Shown here piece by piece: positions 52,945 through 62,010 of a stretch of DNA of 64,000 nt; position 1 is the stretch's first letter, and every line of letters starts with the position of its first letter. The stretch is from Streptomyces sp. NBC_00425. GTDB lineage: Bacteria > Actinomycetota > Actinomycetes > Streptomycetales > Streptomycetaceae. The stretch is taken from NCBI RefSeq assembly GCF_036030735.1, contig NZ_CP107928.1, positions 9,238,001 to 9,302,000 on the forward strand, read 5' to 3'. The notes beneath the pieces were generated by a model, which had not been told where the DNA came from, searched no databases, and saw only the letters and a list, made by a program, of their open reading frames with translations. Both the position numbers and the translations under genes were made by a program.

Positions 52945-54897
52945 TCAGGAGGGGACGGGCGCGGGCCGCGTCCCGGCTCCGGTCGGCGCCGTGGTCTCGC
53001 CGCGGGTGTGGGTGTGGCGCATGTAGTCCAGGCGCAGCAGGTCCTGGTTCACGGCGGCGGGGGCGATGTGCACGTACTGGCCCGCGTCGGTGAACACCAC
53101 ACCGTGGGCGACCCACTCCTTGAGCAGCGCCTCCACGTCCGGCGAGGTGCACGAGGCGCCTCCGGCGGGGCCGGCGGCCGAGGTCAGCTTGCGGTGCAGC
53201 GCCGCGACGGTGTGCGGCTGGTCCAGGAGGCGGAAGGCGGCGGTCTCGAACGGATCGGTGAGCTGCATCGTCCGCCAGGGGAAGGACGGCCGCCTGCTGA
53301 CCAGCAGAATCCGGTCGCCAAGGTCGGTGTGGGTGAGGCGGGCGTCGGCGTGGTGCTTCTTCCACGCGGCGATGGCGTCGTTGAGGAGAGTGACCGTCGG
53401 TTCGCCGATGCCGCGCTCCGGAGCCTGGAAGACGTACGCGAGATCGTGCAGTTCCGCCTCGGGCAGGTCGTAGGTGAACAGGTAGTGCTCCTCGGGCCGC
53501 AGCCCGGTGAAGCCCAGTTCCGGGCGTTTGAAGTACGGGCTGAAGCGTTCGATCGCGATGCGGGCGGACAGGTCGACCGGCGGGTTGAGGTGCTCCAGGG
53601 CGGGGAGCTGACGGATGACGGGCTCGTAGTCGTCCGCGGTCTCTCCGGGGAAACCGTGCAGGTAGTTCCAGGACACCGACAGTCCGGTCTCGGCCGCGTC
53701 GCGGAGCATGCGGACGTTCTGGCAGCCGCTGACGCCCTTGTCCATCAGGTCGAGGACGCGACTGTTGAGGCTTTCGATGCCGGGCTGGACGTAGATGAGC
53801 CCGGCGTCCGCCAGCACCTGCAGCTGGGGGCGCCGCATGTTGGCCTTGATCTCGATGTGCATGCGCAGGTCGTAGCCGCTGTCGACGATGCGGGGCAGGA
53901 CGGTGGACAGGTAGCGCATGTCCAGGATGTTGTCGACCACGTACATGTCGAGCACCCGGTGGCGCTCCGCCAGGTCCATGATCTCTTGGTAGAAGGTGTC
54001 GGGGCTCTTGCTGCGGAACTCCATGAAGGAGCCGTTGAGACCGCAGAAGGTGCAGTGGTGCTTCTCTCCCCACCAGCAGCCGCGCGCACCCTCCACGACC
54101 AGTTTCGGCTCCACCCAGTTGCGTGCCACGGACGCGGCGAGGCGTTCGAAGTAGCCGCTGTAGTCGGGCGGCAGGATCGCCGCGGGCGGCAGCGGTCCGG
54201 TCGGCATGGGGTTGGCAGTGTGACGGTTGTCCGGCGTGCGGTGACACAGCCCCGGGACGGCCGCCGCGGCCGTCGGGTCGCCGTCGCGCAGTGCGGACAG
54301 CAGCCGGGGGAAGGCGTCCTCGCCCTCGCCGCGGACCACGTAGTCCACGAAGGGGAAGTTGCGGTGCACGGCGGCGCCCTGCTCGGCGTCGCAGTTGGCC
54401 CCGCCCATGACGGTCACGACGTGCGGGGCGAGGCGTTTGATCTGCCGGGCCGCCGCCAGCGCCGCGGTGTTCTGCTGGAAGGTGGAGGTGAACCCGACCA
54501 CGTCGGGCTGCAGATCCACCACACGTCGGGCCACGTCCGCGACGAACTCGGGTACGAGGCGGTGCAGTTCACGGGTCATGCGCATCCTGGAGCGGCGCAG
54601 CTTCGACGTCATCACGTCGACGAACTCGGACTCCCTCCACTCCGGGTCGTCGTAGAGCGCCGAGGAGAACACCCAGTCACCGCAGCCGAGGAAGTAGGAG
54701 GACAGGGCGTAGTACTCGTAGTCCTCGGCGGTGAACTCGGTGCGGCTGGTGATCCAGTCGGTGAACTCGAGATTGGCGTGCAGCACCTCGCACGTGGCGT
54801 CCCGGACTTTGTCGTCGACGCTTCGTTTCAGGATGCCGAGCGCCAGTGAGGGCAGGTCGATCGGGGACCAGGGCATGTTGACGAGAAGAACGCGCAC
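52945..54897 (-). CDS. B12-binding radical SAM RiPP maturase (TIGR03975-like), 650 aa
   Basis: The N-terminal 200 residues form a cobalamin-binding fold (VRVLLVNMPWSPIDLPSLAL, QPDVVGFTSTFQQNTAA, TVMGGANCDAEQG). The radical SAM domain has its cluster Cys at 274, 282 and 285 in GCWWGEKHHCTFCGLNG, a CX7CX2C spacing typical of this maturase family rather than the usual CX3CX2C. Family members carry out methylation or other C-H chemistry on RiPP precursors. I chose the GTG at 54897, which has AAGGAG upstream, over the ATG at 54915. A short C-terminal domain of 100 residues is probably a winged helix for leader binding. Confidence 0.93.
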   Translation of the reverse strand: MRVLLVNMPWSPIDLPSLALGILKRSVDDKVRDATCEVLHANLEFTDWITSRTEFTAEDYEYYALSSYFLGCGDWVFSSALYDDPEWRESEFVDVMTSKLRRSRMRMTRELHRLVPEFVADVARRVVDLQPDVVGFTSTFQQNTAALAAARQIKRLAPHVVTVMGGANCDAEQGAAVHRNFPFVDYVVRGEGEDAFPRLLSALRDGDPTAAAAVPGLCHRTPDNRHTANPMPTGPLPPAAILPPDYSGYFERLAASVARNWVEPKLVVEGARGCWWGEKHHCTFCGLNGSFMEFRSKSPDTFYQEIMDLAERHRVLDMYVVDNILDMRYLSTVLPRIVDSGYDLRMHIEIKANMRRPQLQVLADAGLIYVQPGIESLNSRVLDLMDKGVSGCQNVRMLRDAAETGLSVSWNYLHGFPGETADDYEPVIRQLPALEHLNPPVDLSARIAIERFSPYFKRPELGFTGLRPEEHYLFTYDLPEAELHDLAYVFQAPERGIGEPTVTLLNDAIAAWKKHHADARLTHTDLGDRILLVSRRPSFPWRTMQLTDPFETAAFRLLDQPHTVAALHRKLTSAAGPAGGASCTSPDVEALLKEWVAHGVVFTDAGQYVHIAPAAVNQDLLRLDYMRHTHTRGETTAPTGAGTRPAPVPS

Positions 54898-54946
54898 GGT
54901 GGGCTCCTTGCGCACGGGCGGCTGGCGGGACGGGAGGTGCGGGGGA

Positions 54947-54982
54947 GCCCGGCCGGCCCATGTCGCGTCGGGCCGGCCGGGC
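54947..54982 (-). terminator. Attenuating hairpin between RiPP precursor and maturase
   Basis: A perfect 13-base stem (GCCCGGCCGGCCC with its complement) and a ten-base loop fill most of the 91-base gap. It lies between the stop of the precursor and the ribosome site of the maturase, where it could terminate most transcripts and raise the ratio of precursor to enzyme. Confidence 0.8.
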
Positions 54983-54988
54983 CGTGGG

Positions 54989-55111
54989 TCACTCCTCGTC
55001 GTCGCTCTCGGCGGCGTTGCGGAACGGGATCGTGATGGTGATGCCGATGCCCGGCTTGCGGTTCTCCTCGTCGCCCGCGAGCGGATCGTTGTGGATGATG
55101 TCCTTCTGCAT
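54989..55111 (-). CDS. RiPP precursor peptide, 40 aa
   Basis: It begins MQKDIIHNDPLAGDEENRKP and then GIGITITIPFRN, ending AAESDDEE. GAAGGAGGA lies seven bases before the ATG. It sits between an S9 peptidase gene and the radical SAM maturase on the same strand. The acidic N-terminal half is a probable leader. The alternating small/beta-branched stretch with a Pro-Phe-Arg is a candidate modification region, closed by an acidic tail that may be trimmed. No Cys, Ser is single, so lanthionine or sactionine chemistry is excluded; B12-radical SAM chemistry at the Thr/Ile/Pro carbons is more plausible. Confidence 0.85.
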   Translation of the reverse strand: MQKDIIHNDPLAGDEENRKPGIGITITIPFRNAAESDDEE

Positions 55112-55188
55112 GGTCGTCCTCCTTCTCGGGTTCACGGCGTGTGCTTCGGGCGGGTGGTGCTGTGCACAGCCCGGTCCCGTTGCGTCGG

Positions 55189-57039
55189 TCAGCAGCGGGA
55201 CCGGGGTCCACCCGGCTGTGCCGGGGGACGCGAGGGGGCGCGGGGCGCCGGTGCGGGCAGGTGCGTGCGCAGGAAGACCAGGGAACGGCGCAGGACGGCG
55301 ACGTGCGTCGCCCCGTCGTAGCCGTCGTGGCCGGTGTCGAGCCACATCTGCTCGTGAGCCACTCCCGCGGCGGTCAGGGCGTCGAGGTAGCTGCGGATCT
55401 GTTCGGGCGGGCACTTGACGTCCTTGTCCGCGCCGACCACGAGCAGAGGCGCCGTCACCTGCGGCGCGAAGGTGAGGGGTGAGCTGTGGGCGTAACGGTC
55501 CGGCACCTGTTGCGGAGTGCCGCCGAACCAGCGCACGTCGAGGGCGCGCAGCGCGGGTGTGGTCAGCCGGTGGGCGGTCACCCAGTCGGCGACGGGTTTC
55601 ACGGCGACGCCGGCCTGCCACAGCCCAGGGCGGGTGCCGAGGGCGAGCAGCACCAGGTACGCCCCCCAGGAGACGCCCCACAGGGCCGTGGCGCGGTCGT
55701 CGGCGAGCCCGCGACGGACGAGGTCGGCCCGTACGGCGGCCAGGTCGTCGACCTGGGGGTGACCGACGCCGGCTGCGAGCGCCCGCCGCCAGCGGGGGCC
55801 GTAGCCGGTCGACCCGCGGTAGTTGACCCGTGCGACGGCGTAGCCGGAGGCCACCAGGGAGTGCACGGTGGCGTCGTACGCGTCCCGGTCGTGGTCGGCG
55901 GGTCCGCCGTGCACCAGGAACACGACCGGCGGCGGCACGGGGTCGCCGTAGGTGCCCCCGTCGGAGTGAGCGTGGCCGTCGGCGGGCGGGTGGCCGTCGG
56001 AGTGCGGCAGGCTGAGCAGGGTGTGGACCGGGCCGTGCGGCGTCGGGGTCCACAGCTCGGTGTGCCGTCCGGGAACGCGGGGCAGGAGACCTGGCGTCGG
56101 CAGGGCGGCCCCGTCGGTGGCGCGTGGCACGGGCGGGTGGGCGGTGTCCGTCCACAGGTAGTGCAGGGCCCCGCCCGCGCGCGGGGCCGCGTCGAGCAGG
56201 GTGCCCGGGGCGGTCGGGACGACACGGCGGGTACGGCGGTGCAGGGACACCCGGTGCAGCAGCGAGCGCCCGTGGCGCTCCTGGCGCACCAGCACGTCGT
56301 CGGTGTCGGGGTACCAGTGGGCGGTGATCTCCGTGTCGAAGTCGCACCAGGGGTGGGTGACGAGGCCGCGGTGCGGTGTCCACGTGGCCAGCCGGTAGCC
56401 GTCCTCGAGTTCGTGAACCAGCAGCAGTTCGCAACGGCCCGGCCGTGGCGAGAAGCCCCGGCACCAGAGTCTTCCCTCGGGGCTGTCCGCTTCGGGCAGT
56501 TCGGCGACGAGCCGGCCCGTCGAGGTGACGACGCTGACGCTCGCGTCGCCGTCGGAGACGGTCGCGAGGGCCACCAGGTCGCCTTCCGGTGTGACACCGC
56601 CCAGCCGGCCCTCCCCGGTGACGCCGAAGACGTCGCGCGGAGCCCGGCCGCGCCGGCCCAGCAGCAGCCGGGTGCCGCCGTCGCGGGGTGCGAGCGCCGC
56701 GGCGACCGTACCGTCGGCCGTGACCGCCAGTCCGCGGGGAAGGCCTGCCGGCGCCCCCGGCAGGCCGGGCAGCCGGCAGCCCCCGTCGAACGGCTGGAAC
56801 CACCAGTGCCCCCGGCCGTCGGCGTCCTCGTCGAACCACCACACGTACGCGTCGGAGTCGACGGCGCAGTGCACCGTGCCCCCGGGCCGGTCGGTGACCT
56901 GCCGTGTGCGTCGGGTGGCCGCGTCCCAGGTGAAGACCTCGCATCGGCCGTCGGCGTCGGCCGTCAGCACCATGCGCCGGGCGTCGCGGGGGCACACGTG
57001 CGGCAGAGCGCTGAGATAGACCCTGAACGCGTCACCCAC
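55189..57039 (-). CDS. S9 prolyl-oligopeptidase-family peptidase, 616 aa
   Basis: The N-terminal 380 residues form a beta-propeller. The C-terminal hydrolase has VFLVHGGPADHDRDAYDAT, VARVNYRGSTGYGPRW, the nucleophile in GVSWGAYLVL, the Asp in VGADKDVKCPPEQI and the His in DTGHDGYDGA. Its GTG start overlaps the MFS stop by eight bases. Prolyl oligopeptidases cut short peptides, often after Pro, and in RiPP operons act as leader peptidases. It lacks a signal peptide, so processing would be cytosolic, before export by the neighbouring MFS protein. Confidence 0.93.
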   Translation of the reverse strand: MGDAFRVYLSALPHVCPRDARRMVLTADADGRCEVFTWDAATRRTRQVTDRPGGTVHCAVDSDAYVWWFDEDADGRGHWWFQPFDGGCRLPGLPGAPAGLPRGLAVTADGTVAAALAPRDGGTRLLLGRRGRAPRDVFGVTGEGRLGGVTPEGDLVALATVSDGDASVSVVTSTGRLVAELPEADSPEGRLWCRGFSPRPGRCELLLVHELEDGYRLATWTPHRGLVTHPWCDFDTEITAHWYPDTDDVLVRQERHGRSLLHRVSLHRRTRRVVPTAPGTLLDAAPRAGGALHYLWTDTAHPPVPRATDGAALPTPGLLPRVPGRHTELWTPTPHGPVHTLLSLPHSDGHPPADGHAHSDGGTYGDPVPPPVVFLVHGGPADHDRDAYDATVHSLVASGYAVARVNYRGSTGYGPRWRRALAAGVGHPQVDDLAAVRADLVRRGLADDRATALWGVSWGAYLVLLALGTRPGLWQAGVAVKPVADWVTAHRLTTPALRALDVRWFGGTPQQVPDRYAHSSPLTFAPQVTAPLLVVGADKDVKCPPEQIRSYLDALTAAGVAHEQMWLDTGHDGYDGATHVAVLRRSLVFLRTHLPAPAPRAPSRPPAQPGGPRSRC

Positions 57040-58477
57040 GGCCGTCCCCCGTCCCTGCCGTGCTCTGCGCGGCGGCCGACGCCCCCGCGCGCAGCACGGC
57101 GGGTGCTCTGAGCTGCGTGTACAGAGCGAGTGCGGCGAACAACGCGGTGCACAGCAGTGCGGGCGTGCGGGCGTTCCCCGCGGTGACGAGGACGCCGGCG
57201 AGCGGCGGCGCGCTCGCCGCTGCCAGCGCGGAGGCCGAGCCGAGCACACTCGCGGTGCGCGACTGAAGGGCGACGGGTGTGCACGCGACGGCGGCACTGG
57301 ACAGGACCACGGTGATCAGCGGCACGAGCAGGGACAGCCCGGCGAACGCCGCTCCCCAGCCGATCGCGCCCCTCGCCCACAGCAGCGAGCCGCAGGGCAG
57401 GGGCAACAGCCAGGCCGTCAGGGCCAGTAGGCGGACCGCACCGAGCCGTCGCACCAGGGGGACGGCGAGCAGCGAGCCCAGCAGACCGGCGGCTCCGGCC
57501 GCGGCGAGGACCAGGCCGGCGGCAGCCCCTCGCGCGTCGCCGCCGAGCCGGAACAGCGCGGTGTAGAACAGCAGCGTCAGGGCGCCCCCGGCCGTCGACG
57601 TCCAGACCAGGACGAGGCGCAGCACGGGGGAGGCGGCCACCGTCGCCACGCCGGCTTTCGCGGCGCCCAGCCGGTCGGTCCACGTGGCACGCCGGCCGGT
57701 GTCCGTACCGGCACCAGTGCCGGCAGCAATACCTGCAAGGGCTACGGTGCCTGACGGCGTGTGCGGGGCCGCGTCCGGGGCGGGGGTGTCGAGGGGAGTG
57801 CGGACGGCTCGTACGCCCAGCGCCGCCGCGGCGTAGGTGAGGGCGTCGGCCAGGAACGGCAGGGGCCTGGCGAGCTGGAAGAGGGCGCCGCCGAGCGCCG
57901 GACCCGCGATGAGCGACACCTGGTCGCCCACCTGCATACCGGCTGCCGCCCGCGGCAGTTGCTCGACGGTGGCCAGACGGACGAGGGCTCCACGCGAAGC
58001 CGCCTCGTAGGCCACGGCGCACAGCCGCTCCGCCATGGCCAAGGACACCACGACCCATAGCGCGGGGCGGCCCAGACAGGCGAGAGCCAGTGCCCCCGTC
58101 GCGAGGGCCGCGAGCGCCGCCGACCCCGTCATCAGGCGCCTTCGCCGTCCGCGGTCCGCGGGAATCGCGAGCAGTGGTCCGAGGACGACCCCGGTGAGCG
58201 CGGCGACGCCGGCGAACGAGCCCGCGGTGCCAGGACCGTGGCCGAGCTCCAGGAGCAGCAGCGGAAGGACCAGTCCGGAGGCCTGGCTGCCGAGTGCGTC
58301 GACGCCGTTGACCCACCACAGGATCCTGAGGTCCCGGTGCACCCGGGCGGGCTGATCGACCGACGGGCTCGGATGCTTCGGGCCCCGCGGCAGCTTCGCG
58401 GCGGGCGCGTGCTCGTCGTGCGCTGGTACGGGCCCCCGGGGAGGCCGGCGGATCGGTGACGCGTCGACGCTCCCCAC
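57032..58477 (-). CDS. MFS transporter, 481 aa
   Basis: Twelve hydrophobic segments are visible from VNGVDALGSQASGLVLPLLLLE to TPALLCTALFAALALYTQLR, with the loop PADRGRRRRLMTG after helix 2. It belongs to the MFS group found with RiPP and peptide clusters and probably exports the mature product. The GTG at 58477 is preceded by a G-run ribosome site; an upstream ATG at 58627 would add an implausible hydrophilic leader. First gene of the five-gene operon. Confidence 0.9.
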   Translation of the reverse strand: MGSVDASPIRRPPRGPVPAHDEHAPAAKLPRGPKHPSPSVDQPARVHRDLRILWWVNGVDALGSQASGLVLPLLLLELGHGPGTAGSFAGVAALTGVVLGPLLAIPADRGRRRRLMTGSAALAALATGALALACLGRPALWVVVSLAMAERLCAVAYEAASRGALVRLATVEQLPRAAAGMQVGDQVSLIAGPALGGALFQLARPLPFLADALTYAAAALGVRAVRTPLDTPAPDAAPHTPSGTVALAGIAAGTGAGTDTGRRATWTDRLGAAKAGVATVAASPVLRLVLVWTSTAGGALTLLFYTALFRLGGDARGAAAGLVLAAAGAAGLLGSLLAVPLVRRLGAVRLLALTAWLLPLPCGSLLWARGAIGWGAAFAGLSLLVPLITVVLSSAAVACTPVALQSRTASVLGSASALAAASAPPLAGVLVTAGNARTPALLCTALFAALALYTQLRAPAVLRAGASAAAQSTAGTGDGRG

Positions 58478-59053
58478 CCCCCCCGTGCGCCCGGGACGCC
58501 GTGCCGTGCGGCCGGCATCCAGGTGGCGAATGTGTGCGAGTCGTGAAAGTGAGCGGGAGCCTAACCATTGCTCAGCGTCAGCGACAAGTGCCGCACAGTA
58601 CGCAGTCGTCGTCTCATACGGCGACATATGGCCGACGACCGACTGTTCAGGAACAAGCGCCCGTGCAGGCGGTGCGGGCCGGGCGCCCGGGGCGGGGGCC
58701 GCGCCGGGGTGAGGGATTCCGCTTCACATCCGCATATCGACGGCGTCGCCCTCCCGGCGGCGCGTCACGCGAACCGCGCCGGGCGGAGCGTGTCCATCGC
58801 GCGGCACGTGTCCGTGTTCGCGGTGTCCCGTGAGCCGCTCGGCCGGAGCACTCGGTCCGGGCAACGGTTGCGCAGCCGAACGAGGAAGCCCGCGAGCGAC
58901 GCCGACGATCCCCGGGACACTCCGCCGACAAGCCGCCCGGGCCCGTGACGCGATCGGCCGCGACCGCGGTGCGTGTGCGCGGTATTGGCCGACAATCCGC
59001 TCCCGGCCCGCCCGCCCGCTTCCTGCCCCGGCGCCGCTGGGTTCCGCCCGAAC
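58478..59053. other. Intergenic region before the RiPP operon
   Basis: Between the MFS start and the stop of the SMI1-type gene. An open frame of 126 codons (58568-58948, plus strand) is Arg-rich and has no ribosome site, so I do not call it. It should contain the operon promoter, which I cannot place by eye. Confidence 0.45.
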
Positions 59054-60967
59054 TCAGGGCCGGTGCCGGTTCCGCCCGAAGGTGAGGTAGGAGAATCGCT
59101 CGCCCGGCTGAGGCGCGCGGGTCCAGGACCGGGTGGTGAAGGTGCGGAGCCTGCCCTGTGTCAGCGCGAAGCGGGGCAGCGACAGCCCGAGTTCGAGGTG
59201 CAGTGCCTCCAGTACACGCAGCTCGTCGTCGAGTTCACTCGTCTCCGGGCGGAACAGCCGTGCGGGGTCCAGGCGCTCGGGTATCTCACCGGAGCGCTGG
59301 ATCTCCGTACCGCGCACGGTGAACGCGTAGAGCTCCCGGCCCAGCTCGGCGACCGAGAGATGGAAAGCGGCCCGGCGATGCCGTGCAGACGCCGCCCCCG
59401 GGTCGCGCCACACCACAACCGCTCGGCCCGACGCGGAGGCCGCCGCAGCGGGCGATGTGAACCGTTCGTTCAGATGACGGCCGGAGTGACCGTCGAAGGC
59501 GAAGGCCCACGCCTGAGCGGTGCGCCCGACGGCGACCACAGCACGGTCCTCCCCATGTTCCACCTGTTCCACGCCGTCGCGCTCGCGGGGCCTGAAGGCC
59601 CGCCAGGACAGCTCGCGCGCGGTGGTGGGGACGTCCAGTTCGGCGCCCTCCTGCCCGAGCAGGGCGGGCAGCGCGGCGGGGTCCGCGCCTTCGACCCAGA
59701 CACAGCGGTACCCGTCGAGCGGCTGCCCGTCGACCGTGGGCCCGGTCAGCCAGGCGAGGCCCGGCGGGTCGAGATCGGGCACCGGATCGGGCACCGTGTC
59801 ACGAGCGGCGCCCGCCTCCCCGGCCCGCGGTGTGGAGAGGATCTCCCGTCCGCGCTCGGGGGTGATCAGCGGGCCGAGGAACGGATCGGCGAGCAGCCCG
59901 ATCGGGGCGATCAGCGCGGGCCCCGGCGCCTCCCACGACGCAAGCCCGTCCCGCAGCACCCGCCATGCCGCGTCGGTCGCGCCCCAGCGGGCCTCCTCCC
60001 AGGCATCGGCGACGGCCCGTCCCCACGGGCCGGGCGGCGCGTAGCGGTGGACTCCGTCCCGCATCGCGCTCAGCACGGTCTCGGCGGTCTTGCGGTCCAC
60101 GCCGCGGGCGGCCATCATCCCGAGCCAGTGGTCGTCCCCGCCCAGCCGCCACTCGCCGCGGGCCGGCGTCATTGCCTCCAGCGGGAGAACCTCGGGAAGG
60201 TACCGCGGGTCGGCCGCGAGGAAGCCGTAGTCCTGCGAGCGGCCGGGTGTCGTCAGTTGCTGCAACTGCTGCAGCAGCATGCGGCTGTGCGGCCGTCCGA
60301 AGGACAATGCCTCCTCGAGCAGGGGCAGGGCCTCTTCATGGCGTCCGCGCAGGGCCAGCAGACGGGCCTCCTCCACCCGGGCGTCCTGGTCGCGCGTGGT
60401 CGCGTTCACGAAGTCGGGTCTGCCGGCCCGGCTGCCGTGGAAGCCTCGGTACACGGCCTCCATGTAGGCGCGGAACGACCGGTGGCGCTCGGGCAGCTCA
60501 CCGCTCCACCCTTGGTACACGTAGAGCGCCCACTCGCCGTCCTGGTCGCTGTCGCCGGGGTCGAGCAGGGCGTGGGACATGTCCGAGTCCGTCTCCAGCC
60601 GCAGCGCCTGTTGCCACATCCCGGCCCGCAGGACGTCCTCCTCGCGCGGGGCGTCGCCCAGTTCCTCCTCGTACAGCGGGGTCAGGCCGTGCGGATCCTG
60701 GAACCAGCCGATGTCCGCGATGCCGCCGAGCGTGTAGACGCCGGCCGTCTGGTCCACGCGCCACCCGTCACTCGCGGCCAGGAAGGCCCGGTAAGAGGGC
60801 GGCAGCCGACGCCCCAGCCGCTCCTCGGCCGCCACGATCGCCGCCTCGTCCGCCCCGGGTCGGCCCAAGGGCTCGCCGTCACCGGCGTCGTCCCCGGGAT
60901 CGTCGGGGACCCACTCTGCCTGCCAACGTCCCAGGAAGTCGTGCCAGTCGAAAGGCTCGCTGCTCAT
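59054..60967 (-). CDS. SMI1/KNR4-domain protein, 637 aa
   Basis: Residues 35-160 form an SMI1/KNR4 (SUKH) domain: AIVAAEERLGRRLPPSYRAF, GGIADIGWFQDPHGLTPLY and the WALYVYQGWSGELPERHRSF region. A helical middle part (RVEEARLLALRGRHEEALPLLEEAL) looks like tetratricopeptide repeats, and a third part closes with a beta-rich domain. SUKH proteins are often immunity proteins of toxin systems, though long ones like this are usually uncharacterised. The ATG at 60967 begins the domain; the longer frame upstream runs into the regulator gene. No toxin gene adjoins it. Confidence 0.85.
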   Translation of the reverse strand: MSSEPFDWHDFLGRWQAEWVPDDPGDDAGDGEPLGRPGADEAAIVAAEERLGRRLPPSYRAFLAASDGWRVDQTAGVYTLGGIADIGWFQDPHGLTPLYEEELGDAPREEDVLRAGMWQQALRLETDSDMSHALLDPGDSDQDGEWALYVYQGWSGELPERHRSFRAYMEAVYRGFHGSRAGRPDFVNATTRDQDARVEEARLLALRGRHEEALPLLEEALSFGRPHSRMLLQQLQQLTTPGRSQDYGFLAADPRYLPEVLPLEAMTPARGEWRLGGDDHWLGMMAARGVDRKTAETVLSAMRDGVHRYAPPGPWGRAVADAWEEARWGATDAAWRVLRDGLASWEAPGPALIAPIGLLADPFLGPLITPERGREILSTPRAGEAGAARDTVPDPVPDLDPPGLAWLTGPTVDGQPLDGYRCVWVEGADPAALPALLGQEGAELDVPTTARELSWRAFRPRERDGVEQVEHGEDRAVVAVGRTAQAWAFAFDGHSGRHLNERFTSPAAAASASGRAVVVWRDPGAASARHRRAAFHLSVAELGRELYAFTVRGTEIQRSGEIPERLDPARLFRPETSELDDELRVLEALHLELGLSLPRFALTQGRLRTFTTRSWTRAPQPGERFSYLTFGRNRHRP

Positions 60968-61023
60968 GCCCCGATGGTGCCATCCGGCACTGACAGCACC
61001 CGGGTGGAGCGGCCCCTGCACCG

Positions 61024-61857
61024 CTACGGGGCCGTGGGAGGCCCCTCGCTGCCGCCGGCGCCCAGCCCGGCGAGCAGGCGCAGTCCGTCCTCGGTGGGGC
61101 TGCCGGGAGGCGCGGACAGCACCAGCAGCTCCCTCCCGGACGCGTCCGGCAGCGCGAAGTTCTCCTGGTGCAGCTCCAGCAGTCCGACCAGGGGATGCCG
61201 GTACGCCTTGCGTCCGTGGGTGCGGGCGCGCACGTCCGCACGGGCCCACAGGCGGCGGAAGCGCTCGCTGCCCATCGCCAGCTCGCCGATGAGCGAGGCC
61301 AACCGCGGATCCTCGGGGAACTGGCCGACGGACAGGCGCAGGTGCCCGACCACGTCGAGGGTGCACTTCTCCCAGTCCCCGTACAGGCCGCTCTCGGCCT
61401 CCTCGAGGAAGATGTGACGGGCGGTGTTCAGGCCCGCCGTCGGCCGGCCGTAGAGGAGGCGGGCGAGGCGGTTCCCGGCGAGAACGTCCAGGCGGTGGTC
61501 CACGATGAGCGCGGGTGCGTCACAGACCAGGTCGAGGACGCGGAGGAGTTCCGGCCGCAGCCTTCCGCCCGGCGCCTTCGCGCGGCGGCGGCGCTGCCCG
61601 GCGAGCCGGCCGAGGTGCCCGCGTTCGGTGTCGTCGAGGCCGAGGACGCCGGCGAGCGCGTCGAGGACCTGCTCGGAGGGCTGCGTCGCGCGGCCCTGCT
61701 CCAGACGCACGTAGTAGTCGACGCTGACTCCGGAGAGGTGCGCGACCTCTTCCCGGCGCAGCCCTTCGACCCGGCGGCGACTGTCGGCGGGTATGCCGAC
61801 GACGGCGGGGTCGACCCTGGAACGCCGCGTCCGAAGAAAGCCCGCAAGATCGTCCAT
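61024..61857 (-). CDS. XRE-type regulator with MmyB-like ligand domain, 277 aa
   Basis: Helix-turn-helix RVEGLRREEVAHLSGVSVDYYVRLEQGRATQPSEQVLDALAGVLGL in consecutive segments, then the MmyB-like domain (RLDVLAGNRLARLLYG, FPEDPRLASLIGEL, GRKAYRHPLVGLLELHQENF). These regulators typically repress an adjacent, divergently transcribed oxidoreductase and respond to a fatty-acid-like ligand. The arrangement here, 153 bases from an NQO-type gene, matches. Confidence 0.92.
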   Translation of the reverse strand: MDDLAGFLRTRRSRVDPAVVGIPADSRRRVEGLRREEVAHLSGVSVDYYVRLEQGRATQPSEQVLDALAGVLGLDDTERGHLGRLAGQRRRRAKAPGGRLRPELLRVLDLVCDAPALIVDHRLDVLAGNRLARLLYGRPTAGLNTARHIFLEEAESGLYGDWEKCTLDVVGHLRLSVGQFPEDPRLASLIGELAMGSERFRRLWARADVRARTHGRKAYRHPLVGLLELHQENFALPDASGRELLVLSAPPGSPTEDGLRLLAGLGAGGSEGPPTAP

Positions 61858-62010
61858 GTCCCCAGTATGGCCTCGGAGGTGCCCGCGAAGGTGGCCCTGC
61901 CGTTACCAGGAAGTCCCGTCCGACGGATCGGGCGCCCCTGAACGCGGGGCGCACCGGTGCCCAGAATCGAAGGCGCCTGATCCGAAGGCACCCGATCCGA
62001 AGGAGTTCCC

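Noticed and set aside
52945..54897. Hopanoid or bacteriochlorophyll-type B12 radical SAM enzyme
   Set aside because: The CX7CX2C spacing, the adjacent 40-residue ORF, S9 peptidase and DUF5825-type gene point to a RiPP maturase.
58568..58948. A 126-codon plus-strand frame in the RiPP operon upstream region
   Set aside because: Arg-rich, no ribosome site and no domain; more likely promoter region.
58973..61417. An 814-codon plus-strand frame
   Set aside because: It is antisense to the SMI1-type gene, which has recognisable domains on the minus strand.
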